From contig NZ_JASCQG010000012.1 in the NCBI RefSeq assembly GCF_030005555.1, positions 1 through 64,000 of the forward strand: a DNA stretch of 64,000 bases, read 5' to 3'. This stretch comes from Empedobacter sedimenti. GTDB taxonomy: Bacteria; Bacteroidota; Bacteroidia; Flavobacteriales; Weeksellaceae. The notes beneath the pieces are model-generated. The model was not told the DNA's origin. It saw nothing but the letters and a program-made list of their open reading frames with translations, and searched no databases. This document shows, in pieces, positions 23,659-33,301 of the stretch (its first letter is position 1; each line of letters begins with the position of its first letter). The translations under genes and the position numbers were made by a program.

Positions 23659-23895
23659 TTATTTGATTAAACCTTCTTTACGTCCACGTCTAACAGCCTC
23701 ATCAACTCCTAATTTGTTGATAGTTTTTAAACCGTGTGCAGAAACTCTTAGTGTAATCCACTCACCAGCTTCTGGCATAAAAAATTTCTTAGTAAACAAA
23801 TTCACTTCAAAAGTGCGTTTTGTTTTATTATTAGCATGAGAAACATTGTTTCCCACTAATCTCTTCTTACCTGTAATTTGACAAACTTTTGACAT
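23659..23895 (-). CDS. rpmB: 50S ribosomal protein L28
   Basis: This 78-aa bL28 begins MSKVCQITGKKRLVGNNVSH and contains FFMPEAGEWITLRVSAHGL. It is first in the rpmB-rpmG-DUF4295 transcript. Upstream on minus, GTTG (23960-23957), a 20-nt spacer and TTACTTTG (23936-23929) form a plausible promoter with one deviation in the -7 box. Confidence 0.95.
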   Translation of the reverse strand: MSKVCQITGKKRLVGNNVSHANNKTKRTFEVNLFTKKFFMPEAGEWITLRVSAHGLKTINKLGVDEAVRRGRKEGLIK

Positions 23896-23972
23896 CTTAT
23901 TTTCTATTGTCTTATTTTAAACGGAGTGCAAAGTAACAAATTATATATTACTTATACAACAGTTTAAGGTTA

Positions 23973-25634
23973 TTATTTTATACTTTTTTTCTTAACTTGC
24001 TTGTATAGTAACTTCTGAGCGAGTGTATAAGCCATAATAATTCCCATTACCATTAATGCTATACGCGCCAAAACATCACCATACTTTGTGTAAAACGTTA
24101 ACTCGCTGTTCATTAAGACTGTACCATTTAAGGCACCCTGCTCTCCATATGGTAAAGACTTCATTATATCTCCTCGCTGATTAACGAAAGCCGAAATACC
24201 TGAATTTGCAGATCTTACGATAGCGCGTCTATTTTCAATAGCTCTCAAATTACCATATAATAGTAATTGACGATGACCATCGGTAGAGCCCCACCAAGAA
24301 TCGTTGGTCATTGTGAATAAAACATTTGCACCTTCTCTCACATATTCTGTTGTATACTCTCCGTAAATAGATTCGTAACATATAACCGGAGCAACAGCAG
24401 CAGTGTTTGTTTTATTTTTGAAAACAGAACGATGAGGTTGAATCCCCAACGTTTTTGTTGTGCCGCCAAAGTTAAGCATAAATTCTCCAATAATTGGTAT
24501 TAAATAGTTACGATATGGAAAAATTTCTACTCCAGGTACTAATTTACTCTTATGATAGATCTGAATAGAATCGTTTCCACTTAACTGTAAAGCCGAGTTA
24601 TAAGCGTCGTACCACGTAATTCCGTCTTTCATAACAGAGGCCGTTTCACTCGCTAAAGATTGCATCGGATAAATTCTCATTACAGATGCTCCTGTTACAA
24701 AATGTAAATCTTTCTTCGATTTTGTCCATTGTTGAATGTCTTGAACAATCAAATCATCGTACAAATGATCAAAAATTAAAGCGGACGAACCCGGAACTGC
24801 AGTTTCTGGAGCTACAACAAATTGTGTTTTTGGTTGAATATTTTTCAAAGCCAATTGTTTCAACTCATCATAAATCTGCAAACCGTCTTTCATATACTTT
24901 TCATTATATGGATCTAGATCGGGCTGAAGAACTAACACATCAAGTGCTTTTCCTTTTTCTTCGTAGTTTGCATAAATAATATAAGAAATACCAATTGGAA
25001 CGGCAATTAACAATCCTGCATAGATTCCTAATTTGTTTAAATATTTGTTTTCTTTCTTATTGATGTAAGCCGTTAAATAATAGAAAACGACAATATTGAC
25101 TAACCATATCCACAATGTTCCTCCAAAAGTTCCTGTGTATTCATACCATTGTACCCATTCGTAGAATTTCGCAAAACCATTTCCTAAGTTAAACCAAGGC
25201 CAAGTAAACTCCCAATTAAGTGTAAGTTTATCAAAACTCATCCAAATTGCAGGCAGAAAAACAAGTCCATATAAATTTCCTGCTTTTGTCTTAACGAAAT
25301 GAAACAACTGAAAAACAATCGACATAAACAATGCATTAGCCACAACGGGAATGAAATAAGCCATCCACGAGTTTTGTAAATCTCCGTTTGCATCGGTTTC
25401 TTTGGCATAATGCAACCACCAAATTACAATTGCATTCCAAATAAAGAATGTTAAATAGGAAAGTCCAAAAATCTTGCGTCCTTTCTTTTTATATTCTGCA
25501 CGTTGCGTTATTTGATGCTCGGCTAACATAAGCGGAACAAACCCTATAAATAATAACAAAGGAAAACCGTACGACGGCCAACCTGCTGTTAACAATAATC
25601 CTGAAGCTATTGCGTATGCAATGTATTTTTTCAT
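23973..25634 (-). CDS. lnt: Apolipoprotein N-acyltransferase
   Basis: This enzyme transfers the third acyl chain onto the N-terminal Cys of lipoproteins in the inner membrane. The 553-aa protein has about six N-terminal helices, a periplasmic nitrilase-like domain and a last helix near the C-terminus. The catalytic triad is visible: Glu in VAPETAVPG (about residue 272), Lys in YHKSKLVPG (about 360) and Cys in VICYESIYG (about 416). On minus, TAAATTTG (25646-25639) ends 4 nt before the ATG, suggesting a very short or absent leader, although no -33 box is visible. Confidence 0.94.
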   Translation of the reverse strand: MKKYIAYAIASGLLLTAGWPSYGFPLLLFIGFVPLMLAEHQITQRAEYKKKGRKIFGLSYLTFFIWNAIVIWWLHYAKETDANGDLQNSWMAYFIPVVANALFMSIVFQLFHFVKTKAGNLYGLVFLPAIWMSFDKLTLNWEFTWPWFNLGNGFAKFYEWVQWYEYTGTFGGTLWIWLVNIVVFYYLTAYINKKENKYLNKLGIYAGLLIAVPIGISYIIYANYEEKGKALDVLVLQPDLDPYNEKYMKDGLQIYDELKQLALKNIQPKTQFVVAPETAVPGSSALIFDHLYDDLIVQDIQQWTKSKKDLHFVTGASVMRIYPMQSLASETASVMKDGITWYDAYNSALQLSGNDSIQIYHKSKLVPGVEIFPYRNYLIPIIGEFMLNFGGTTKTLGIQPHRSVFKNKTNTAAVAPVICYESIYGEYTTEYVREGANVLFTMTNDSWWGSTDGHRQLLLYGNLRAIENRRAIVRSANSGISAFVNQRGDIMKSLPYGEQGALNGTVLMNSELTFYTKYGDVLARIALMVMGIIMAYTLAQKLLYKQVKKKSIK

Positions 25635-25689
25635 GTGACAAATTTATGCTATCATCATTCAATAATTGATGATATTTGTTTGGATTAAT

Positions 25690-27333
25690 TTATTTTACAA
25701 TTTTAGTTTTGATATAATAATTTGGATTAATTGTAACATCTTTTGCATTTTTAATTGCTGTATTATTCAATATTTGCCAATCTTTTGTTGGATTGATTGT
25801 TTGATTTGAATTTTTCAACGTCAAAGGCATTACAAATCCATCAACAATAGTTGTGTAACGATATTTTATTTGATTTCCTTCTTGCTTAACTTCTAAAGTT
25901 GGAATTTCAATTGTTCTTAAATATTGATTGAAAAAAGCATTTAAATCTAAACCTGAAAATTTCGCAATATAATTTTCGATTTGTTCTGTTGTAACTGTTT
26001 GATGATAAAATTCTTTGTTCAAACCTCTTAACATCTGTCTAAATTTTTCATCATCATTCATCCAAGTTCTAAGTGTATGAATCATATTTGCACCTTTGTA
26101 GTACATATCACCACTACCCTCTTGATTTACACCATAAACACCGATAATTGGAATATCATTCGCTATTGCTCTTCGCGTTCCTCTCACATATTCACCTGCT
26201 GCTTCTTTTCCATAATAAGTTTCCGTAAATAATGTTTCCGAATACGCTGTAAACGATTCGTGGATCCACATATCAGCGACATCTTTCTCCGTAATATTAT
26301 TTCCGAACCATTCGTGACCAGCTTCGTGAACAATGATAAAATCCCATTTAAGTCCCCAACCAGAACCAGATAAATCGCGACCTAAATAGCCGTTCGCAAA
26401 TTTATTTCCATACGCAATTCCAGATTGATGCTCCATTCCTAGATGTGGCGCATCAATAATCTTAAACGAATCTTCGTAGAATGGATATGGACCAAACCAA
26501 TGTTCGAAACTTTTCAGCATCAATTTAGCTTGTTCAAATTGTGTTTTTGCTTTCTCTAAATTATAATCTAACACATAATAATCTAAATCCAATTTACCTT
26601 TCTCGCCATCATAAGTGTCTTTGAAGTTGACATAATGTCCGATATAAGGAATAATATTATAATTATTGATTGGATTGACAACTTTCCATGTAGAAATTGT
26701 CTTACCATTTTTCTCTTTCTTAGAAATTAATCGTCCATTACCAACTCCAACCAAATCTTTTGGAGCTATAATTTCTAATTCCATTCCATTATCTGGCTCA
26801 TCACCCAAATAATCTTTGTTCGGAAACCAAGCACTTGCGCCCAAACCTTGTACCGCAACAGACATCCAATCTCTACCTTTTTCATCTTTTGTAAAAATCC
26901 AACCGCCATCCCAAGGGGCTTTTTTAGCTACAATAGGATTACCTTGGTATTGCAGCTCAAGTGTATTATCTTTTTTCTTTAGATTTTTTCCTACTTTAAT
27001 AAAGTAAACATTTCCGTCGCGTTTAAAATCAGAAACATTCTTCCCATTTAACTTTACTGCAGCAACATTCATTGGTTCTTGCAAATCAATTTGCAACAAA
27101 TCAGATGATTGTTTAGCAGATAAATCAAACTTGATTGTAGAAATTCCTTTTATCGTTTTTGATTGAGAATTTGGTTCTACCGTAACTTTATAATGTTTTA
27201 CATCCCACCAATTTCGGAACTCGTTATTGGTACCGCGAAGCGAGTCTTGTCGCGAAAACTCTTGTTTATGATTTAAAACTTGGGCATTTGTTGTTATCGA
27301 TATCAAACCAAGTAATAGTACTAATTTCTTCAT
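25690..27333 (-). CDS. M1 family zinc aminopeptidase
   Basis: The start is set at the ATG opening MKKLVLLLGLISITTNAQ (547 aa), which begins a signal peptide; another Met lies two codons upstream. The zinc site HEAGHEWFGNN with the downstream WIHESFT (HExxH-x18-E) is intact. The N-terminal beta-rich domain of M1 peptidases comes first, and the helical C-terminal domain is short. It probably trims peptides in the periplasm or outside the cell. It is divergent from the HExxH/CsaA fusion gene across 61 bp. Confidence 0.92.
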   Translation of the reverse strand: MKKLVLLLGLISITTNAQVLNHKQEFSRQDSLRGTNNEFRNWWDVKHYKVTVEPNSQSKTIKGISTIKFDLSAKQSSDLLQIDLQEPMNVAAVKLNGKNVSDFKRDGNVYFIKVGKNLKKKDNTLELQYQGNPIVAKKAPWDGGWIFTKDEKGRDWMSVAVQGLGASAWFPNKDYLGDEPDNGMELEIIAPKDLVGVGNGRLISKKEKNGKTISTWKVVNPINNYNIIPYIGHYVNFKDTYDGEKGKLDLDYYVLDYNLEKAKTQFEQAKLMLKSFEHWFGPYPFYEDSFKIIDAPHLGMEHQSGIAYGNKFANGYLGRDLSGSGWGLKWDFIIVHEAGHEWFGNNITEKDVADMWIHESFTAYSETLFTETYYGKEAAGEYVRGTRRAIANDIPIIGVYGVNQEGSGDMYYKGANMIHTLRTWMNDDEKFRQMLRGLNKEFYHQTVTTEQIENYIAKFSGLDLNAFFNQYLRTIEIPTLEVKQEGNQIKYRYTTIVDGFVMPLTLKNSNQTINPTKDWQILNNTAIKNAKDVTINPNYYIKTKIVK

Positions 27334-27366
27334 AGTCATTTTTAAAACATATCAAAAATAAGATTA

Positions 27367-27374
27367 TATATTTG
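27367..27374 (+). promoter_or_regulatory. -7 box for the CsaA fusion gene
   Basis: TATATTTG matches TAnnTTTG and lies 20 nt before ATG 27395. A TTTG at -33 is not evident. On minus, TATTTTTG (27360-27353) could serve the divergent M1 peptidase. Confidence 0.45.
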
Positions 27375-27394
27375 ATAAATAAGCGCAAAAAACT

Positions 27395-28276
27395 ATGATT
27401 ACAGAAAATTTTAAAGAAAGAATAAATTATTTAAAAAATAATCACCTTATAGTAGAAGCTTTGTATGAAATTTTAGATGAATTGAAATTAAAACATAGTG
27501 CTTTTACAGGATTTACTTTTAGAGAAGACATTGATCCAAATGGTTTATTACTAACTGCTGAAGGTGACGAATCAACAGGAATTACCATTCGTGTTCCGAG
27601 AAATGTCTTAGACTTTGATCTTGTTTTGCTTTCTAATATTTTAATGCACGAAATGTATCATGTTCACCAACGTTCTGGTGATCATCAAATTGAATTGAGA
27701 GAAGAACGCGAATGGCAAGCTTATACAGAAATGATTTTTCATAAAAAGTTTCCAGAAATTCCAGTCTTAAGTAATTTTTACATCAAACAATTTGGCGAAA
27801 AAGCATTAACTTATTACAATCGAATGCCCGATGACATGAAAACAAAATACGCAGATGAAAAGACCGATTTAGAAAAAATTCTGCAAACGATTTACGACAA
27901 AGAAAATAAACCAAAAGAAGAACCAAAATCTGAAAGTAATTCTGAAACAATCTCTTGGCAAGATTTCGAGAAAATTGATATGCGAATTGGTACAATTATA
28001 AAAGCAGATGATTTTCCGAAAGCGAAAAATCCAGCTTATCAATTACAAATTGATTTTGGTCCATTAGGAATCAAAAAAAGTTCAGCGCAGATAACTTCAC
28101 TATATACCAAAGACGAATTGATTGGTAAACAAATAATGGCAGTTGTTAACTTTCCGAAAAAGCAAATTGCCACTTTTATGAGCGAATGCCTTGTAATGGG
28201 TGTTTACGGAAACAATAAAGACGTTATTCTCCTAAACCCTGAACGAAAAGTAGAAAATGGAAGTAAGATTGGGTAA
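27395..28276 (+). CDS. Fusion of HExxH metallopeptidase-like domain with CsaA tRNA-binding domain
   Basis: The 293-aa protein has two distinct parts in one uninterrupted frame. Residues about 1-168 are mostly helical, with HEMYH (85-89) and a following EEREWQAY segment. E103, E104 or E106 could be the third zinc ligand, as in small HExxH peptidases. Residues about 169-184 are a charged linker (KPKEEPKSESNSET). Residues 185-293 (ISWQDFEKIDMRIGTI to NPERKVENGSKIG) are a complete CsaA domain, an OB-fold tRNA-binding and chaperone-like module normally found alone at about 110 aa. No Met occurs at the domain junction, so separate translation of CsaA is unlikely. The role of the fusion is unknown. 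Confidence 0.8.
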   Translation: MITENFKERINYLKNNHLIVEALYEILDELKLKHSAFTGFTFREDIDPNGLLLTAEGDESTGITIRVPRNVLDFDLVLLSNILMHEMYHVHQRSGDHQIELREEREWQAYTEMIFHKKFPEIPVLSNFYIKQFGEKALTYYNRMPDDMKTKYADEKTDLEKILQTIYDKENKPKEEPKSESNSETISWQDFEKIDMRIGTIIKADDFPKAKNPAYQLQIDFGPLGIKKSSAQITSLYTKDELIGKQIMAVVNFPKKQIATFMSECLVMGVYGNNKDVILLNPERKVENGSKIG

Positions 28277-28393
28277 GATTGAGTTTAAGGCAGAAATTAA
28301 GTTTAATCTTAATTTAACGCTGACAATTTATCAACTAGTCAACTGACTTTTTTATCAACAAATAATCAAATAATTCGTCATAATCTGACAACC

Positions 28394-28428
28394 TGACATC
28401 TAAAATCTATTGGATGTCATTTTTTTTA
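28394..28428 (+). terminator. Terminator between the CsaA fusion gene and dnaK
   Basis: TGACATC (28394-28400) and GATGTCA (28413-28419) form a 7-bp stem with a 12-nt loop, followed by a T8 run. It lies 118 nt after the CsaA-fusion stop. Confidence 0.65.
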
Positions 28429-28431
28429 TGT

Positions 28432-28447
28432 TGGCACAAAGATTGAC
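28432..28447 (+). promoter_or_regulatory. Sigma-54-like motif upstream of dnaK
   Basis: TGGCAC-AAAGA-TTGAC resembles the sigma-54 consensus TGGCAC-N5-TTGC, with the key C of the -12 element replaced by A. It lies about 80 nt upstream of dnaK, just after a terminator. A CATCA/TGATG hairpin (28460-28476) follows in the leader. No TAnnTTTG box is seen in this gap. Confidence 0.3.
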
Positions 28448-28516
28448 TATTTGTTGTAGCATCATTTTTGATGATGTGTGAACAATTAGATAAATCATTA
28501 TTAATATAAAAAATAA

Positions 28517-30427
<1,911 letters not shown>

Positions 30428-30448
30428 TCTATTTCATATTTTAAACAG

Positions 30449-30477
30449 AAAAACCACTCAAATTGAGTGGTTTTTTT
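30449..30477 (+). terminator. Rho-independent terminator after dnaK
   Basis: AAACCACTCAA and TTGAGTGGTTT around a minimal loop, followed by T-rich sequence, 22 nt after the dnaK stop. Confidence 0.85.
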
Positions 30478-30493
30478 ATATCCAAATCTTTAT

Positions 30494-30531
30494 AAAAAAA
30501 CAAAAGCCACAGATCGAAATCTGTGACTTTT
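30494..30531 (-). terminator. Terminator of the siderophore-type receptor gene
   Basis: CAAAAGCCACAGAT and ATCTGTGACTTTTG pair (one mismatch) around CGAA. On minus a T7 run follows. It is back to back with the dnaK terminator. Confidence 0.7.
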
Positions 30532-30568
30532 GAATATTAAACTTAAAATATATAATCTGATATTCTTC

Positions 30569-32962
30569 TTAAAATTTGTATTTCAAAGTTGCCATTAATT
30601 GACGAGGTGCAATTGGATTTACACTATAGTTTTCGTGTACTGTATAGTTTAACTCATTTGTAATATTAGATAAACGAGCTAATAACGAAAACTTGTTCCA
30701 AGAATAACCAGCAGAAACATCAATTGTTGTATAAGCTGATAATGGAATCTCTCTATCAACAATTCCGTTAGGTTGAGAAGCATCAATTTGATTGTTCCAT
30801 CCTCCTACTCTTTTTCCGATATAATTAGCTAAAGCACCTAAAGAAAAACCTTTTAATGTACCTTGTTGTACTGTATAAAAGAAACTCATATTGGCAGTAT
30901 TAGCAGGAGTTCTTGTTAAACGATCTCCTTCAATAAAACTACCTTTTAATCCAGATGTTTTTGTATAACGCATATCATTGTAGCTATAACCTGCCATAAT
31001 GCTTAATCCAGCGATAGGACGAGCTGTTACATCAACCTCAACACCTTTACTTTTTGTAGCGCCTGATAAAACTTTTAGGTTAGAATCTGTATTTGGTGTA
31101 CCATCCGCTTTAAATTCTGCAGTTTGTGCTAAATTATTATTTCTGATTTCGTAGTATGTAACATTTGTACTTAATAGTCCTTTAAAGAAATCATTTTTAA
31201 CACCTACTTCATATTGATCAATAATCGATGGTTTAATCACTTGTAAGTCGACTGTTGTACCAGAATTTGGCGTAAACGAGTTAGAATAACTTGCAAAAAT
31301 TGCCATATCTTTTATTGGTTGATAAACTAAACCAACTTTAGGAGAAAAAGCTTGATCTACTCGTTTTTGATCTTGCTTTACAACAACTGGATTTTTTGTT
31401 AAATCTAAATTTGTTGCTTGCGCTTCTTGCCAAGACCAACGTAAACCAGCCAAAACTTTAAACTTTTCTGTAACAGAAATTAAATCTTGAAAATAAACTC
31501 CAAAACGATTTGTTTTCGTTTTTACAATTTTTGTATTCGTTGCATTCGGAATTCCTGTTCCTTGATCAAAATGTTCGAAATCATAAACATTTCCACTTCC
31601 GTACGTTTTAGGTTCAAAAGCAAATGTATAAGATTTTGCTGCAGAATTATCAAAATCTACCCCTGTAAATAATTGATGTTTGATTTTTCCTGTCTTAAAA
31701 TTTCCTTGTAAATTAAGTTGCTCAGCATATAATTGTTCAGAGTTTTTATTCTGTCCCAAAGCTCTAGCCCAATTTCCTTTTGCATCAGGAGAAATACGTT
31801 CTGTTCCTTTAGACTCGCGATCAAATTGTTGAAAAGAGCTATTAAAGTTTAACTTCCAGTTTTCATTAAACTCATGTTTTACTAAAGCACTTGCACTTGC
31901 TTGCTGTGTAAGACCATTCGACCAAACCGCTCCCATATATAGGTTTCTTGGCAAATCAAGAATCTGTTTACCAATAATAGCTGTACCAAAATCTGGTGTC
32001 CAATCATCATGTAAATAATCAGCTTGCAATACCAACTCTGTGCGATCTGTAATCTTAAACAATAAAGATGGATTTACATAGTAACGCTCTCTTTTTACAA
32101 CATCACGAAAACTCTCAGAATTTTCATAAGATCCTGTGAAGCGATAAGCAATTGTATTATTTAAAGGTCCGTAAACATCTACAGAAGGTTTGTAAAAATT
32201 ATTACTTCCAGCCTGCATGCTTACTTCACCTCCGAAATTAAATTTAGGTTTTTTTGTCACCATATTCAAGATTCCTCCAGGAGCTACATTTCCAAAAAGT
32301 AAAGCAGAACCACCTTTCAACACCTCCACTTTTTCTAAAGAAGAAACTTCTGGGATTGATCCATTATTGAAACGGAAACCATTTTTGAACATATTGTTTG
32401 ACGACATATCATAACCACGCGACCAAAAAGATTCCGTAGCAGCACCACGAGCCGAACCTACGTAAACTCCGTTCACATTTTTTACAACTTCGCTCAATTT
32501 AATAGCTTGTTGTTGTTCTATTGTACGGTTTCCGATAATCTGAAAACTTTGTGGTAAATCCATTGGTTTTACATCTAATCCAGATAATATGGTCTCTTTC
32601 TTTTTGTTTGGAGAATCATTGATTTTGATTACAACCTCGCTCAAAGACGTGATATCTTCGTTCAACACAAAAGTAATTGTACTTACTTCATCTGCTGTAA
32701 CATCAATCGATTTTGATTGTTTCTTTAATCCTTCACCTTCTAATGTTAACGTGTGATGCCCTTCAGGAAAATTAGAGAAATGAAATTCACCTTTTTCATT
32801 TGTAATTGTTGAAGAATGAGATTTTCCCATTTTAATGGTTACTCCAGATACAGGAAAACCGTCTGATGATATAATTTTTCCTTCAATCACTCCAGTACTT
32901 TGAGCAAGTGCCATAACTGAAGAGAAAAGAAATACTAAAAATAATTTGATTTGATAATTCAT
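30569..32962 (-). CDS. TonB-dependent siderophore receptor
   Basis: The 797-aa outer-membrane receptor has a signal peptide (MNYQIKLFLVFLFSSVMALAQ). A carboxypeptidase-like regulatory domain (about 22-105, GVIEGKIISSDGFPVSGV) and a plug domain (about 115-240, MDLPQSFQIIGNRTIEQQQ) follow. The 22-strand barrel ends in the terminal aromatic residue of APRQLMATLKYKF. Motifs such as RGYDMSSNNMFKNGFRFN and LLFGNVAPGGILNMVTKKP match ferric-siderophore receptors of the FhuA/FpvA type. The ligand cannot be read from the sequence. Expression is likely iron-controlled, but I cannot confirm a Fur site. Confidence 0.92.
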   Translation of the reverse strand: MNYQIKLFLVFLFSSVMALAQSTGVIEGKIISSDGFPVSGVTIKMGKSHSSTITNEKGEFHFSNFPEGHHTLTLEGEGLKKQSKSIDVTADEVSTITFVLNEDITSLSEVVIKINDSPNKKKETILSGLDVKPMDLPQSFQIIGNRTIEQQQAIKLSEVVKNVNGVYVGSARGAATESFWSRGYDMSSNNMFKNGFRFNNGSIPEVSSLEKVEVLKGGSALLFGNVAPGGILNMVTKKPKFNFGGEVSMQAGSNNFYKPSVDVYGPLNNTIAYRFTGSYENSESFRDVVKRERYYVNPSLLFKITDRTELVLQADYLHDDWTPDFGTAIIGKQILDLPRNLYMGAVWSNGLTQQASASALVKHEFNENWKLNFNSSFQQFDRESKGTERISPDAKGNWARALGQNKNSEQLYAEQLNLQGNFKTGKIKHQLFTGVDFDNSAAKSYTFAFEPKTYGSGNVYDFEHFDQGTGIPNATNTKIVKTKTNRFGVYFQDLISVTEKFKVLAGLRWSWQEAQATNLDLTKNPVVVKQDQKRVDQAFSPKVGLVYQPIKDMAIFASYSNSFTPNSGTTVDLQVIKPSIIDQYEVGVKNDFFKGLLSTNVTYYEIRNNNLAQTAEFKADGTPNTDSNLKVLSGATKSKGVEVDVTARPIAGLSIMAGYSYNDMRYTKTSGLKGSFIEGDRLTRTPANTANMSFFYTVQQGTLKGFSLGALANYIGKRVGGWNNQIDASQPNGIVDREIPLSAYTTIDVSAGYSWNKFSLLARLSNITNELNYTVHENYSVNPIAPRQLMATLKYKF

Positions 32963-33301
32963 ATTCTGTTTATTTGGAATAGATAAAAATAATGTCGCAA
33001 ATGTAAAAACTTGAATTAAATCTCACAACGTTTATTTAGATTAATTAATAATAATTTTTAAACAAATGAATCTCAATAGATTAATATTGATTTCATTAAC
33101 TTCGAACGTGGAAATTAAGGTCTGAATTAAGCAATATAGCATATCAAAAACATCAAAATTTTGCATTTTTTTGCGTAAATGTTAATGATTTCTAAAAATT
33201 AAGTATTCTATTGTAAAGACGAGTATCTATTATTGAATTAATAAAAAGAAAAATCAATTTTCAATTTGATTATTTCATATTTTTAAGTGATAATTAACTC
33301 T
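32963..33301. other. 339-bp divergent intergenic region with a dyad
   Basis: No coding potential is seen here. It holds a minus-strand promoter for the receptor (32998-33028) and an AT-rich stretch at 33031-33055. At 33065-33097 there is a dyad (AATGAA-TCT-CAATA, 6-nt centre, TATTG-AT-TTCATT) that could be an operator. I find no consensus promoter for the plus-strand alpha-2-macroglobulin gene. Confidence 0.5.
32998..33028 (-). promoter_or_regulatory. Promoter of the siderophore-type receptor
   Basis: On minus GTTG (about 33029-33026), a 20-nt spacer and TACATTTG (33005-32998), giving a start about 30 nt upstream of the ATG at 32962. Confidence 0.5.

Noticed and set aside
33031-33055. Fur box upstream of the siderophore receptor.
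   Set aside because: The stretch is AT-rich but not a convincing inverted repeat when its two halves are compared.
33287-33301. GTG start for the alpha-2-macroglobulin.
   Set aside because: The ATG at 33302 gives a standard signal peptide without the extra polar residues.
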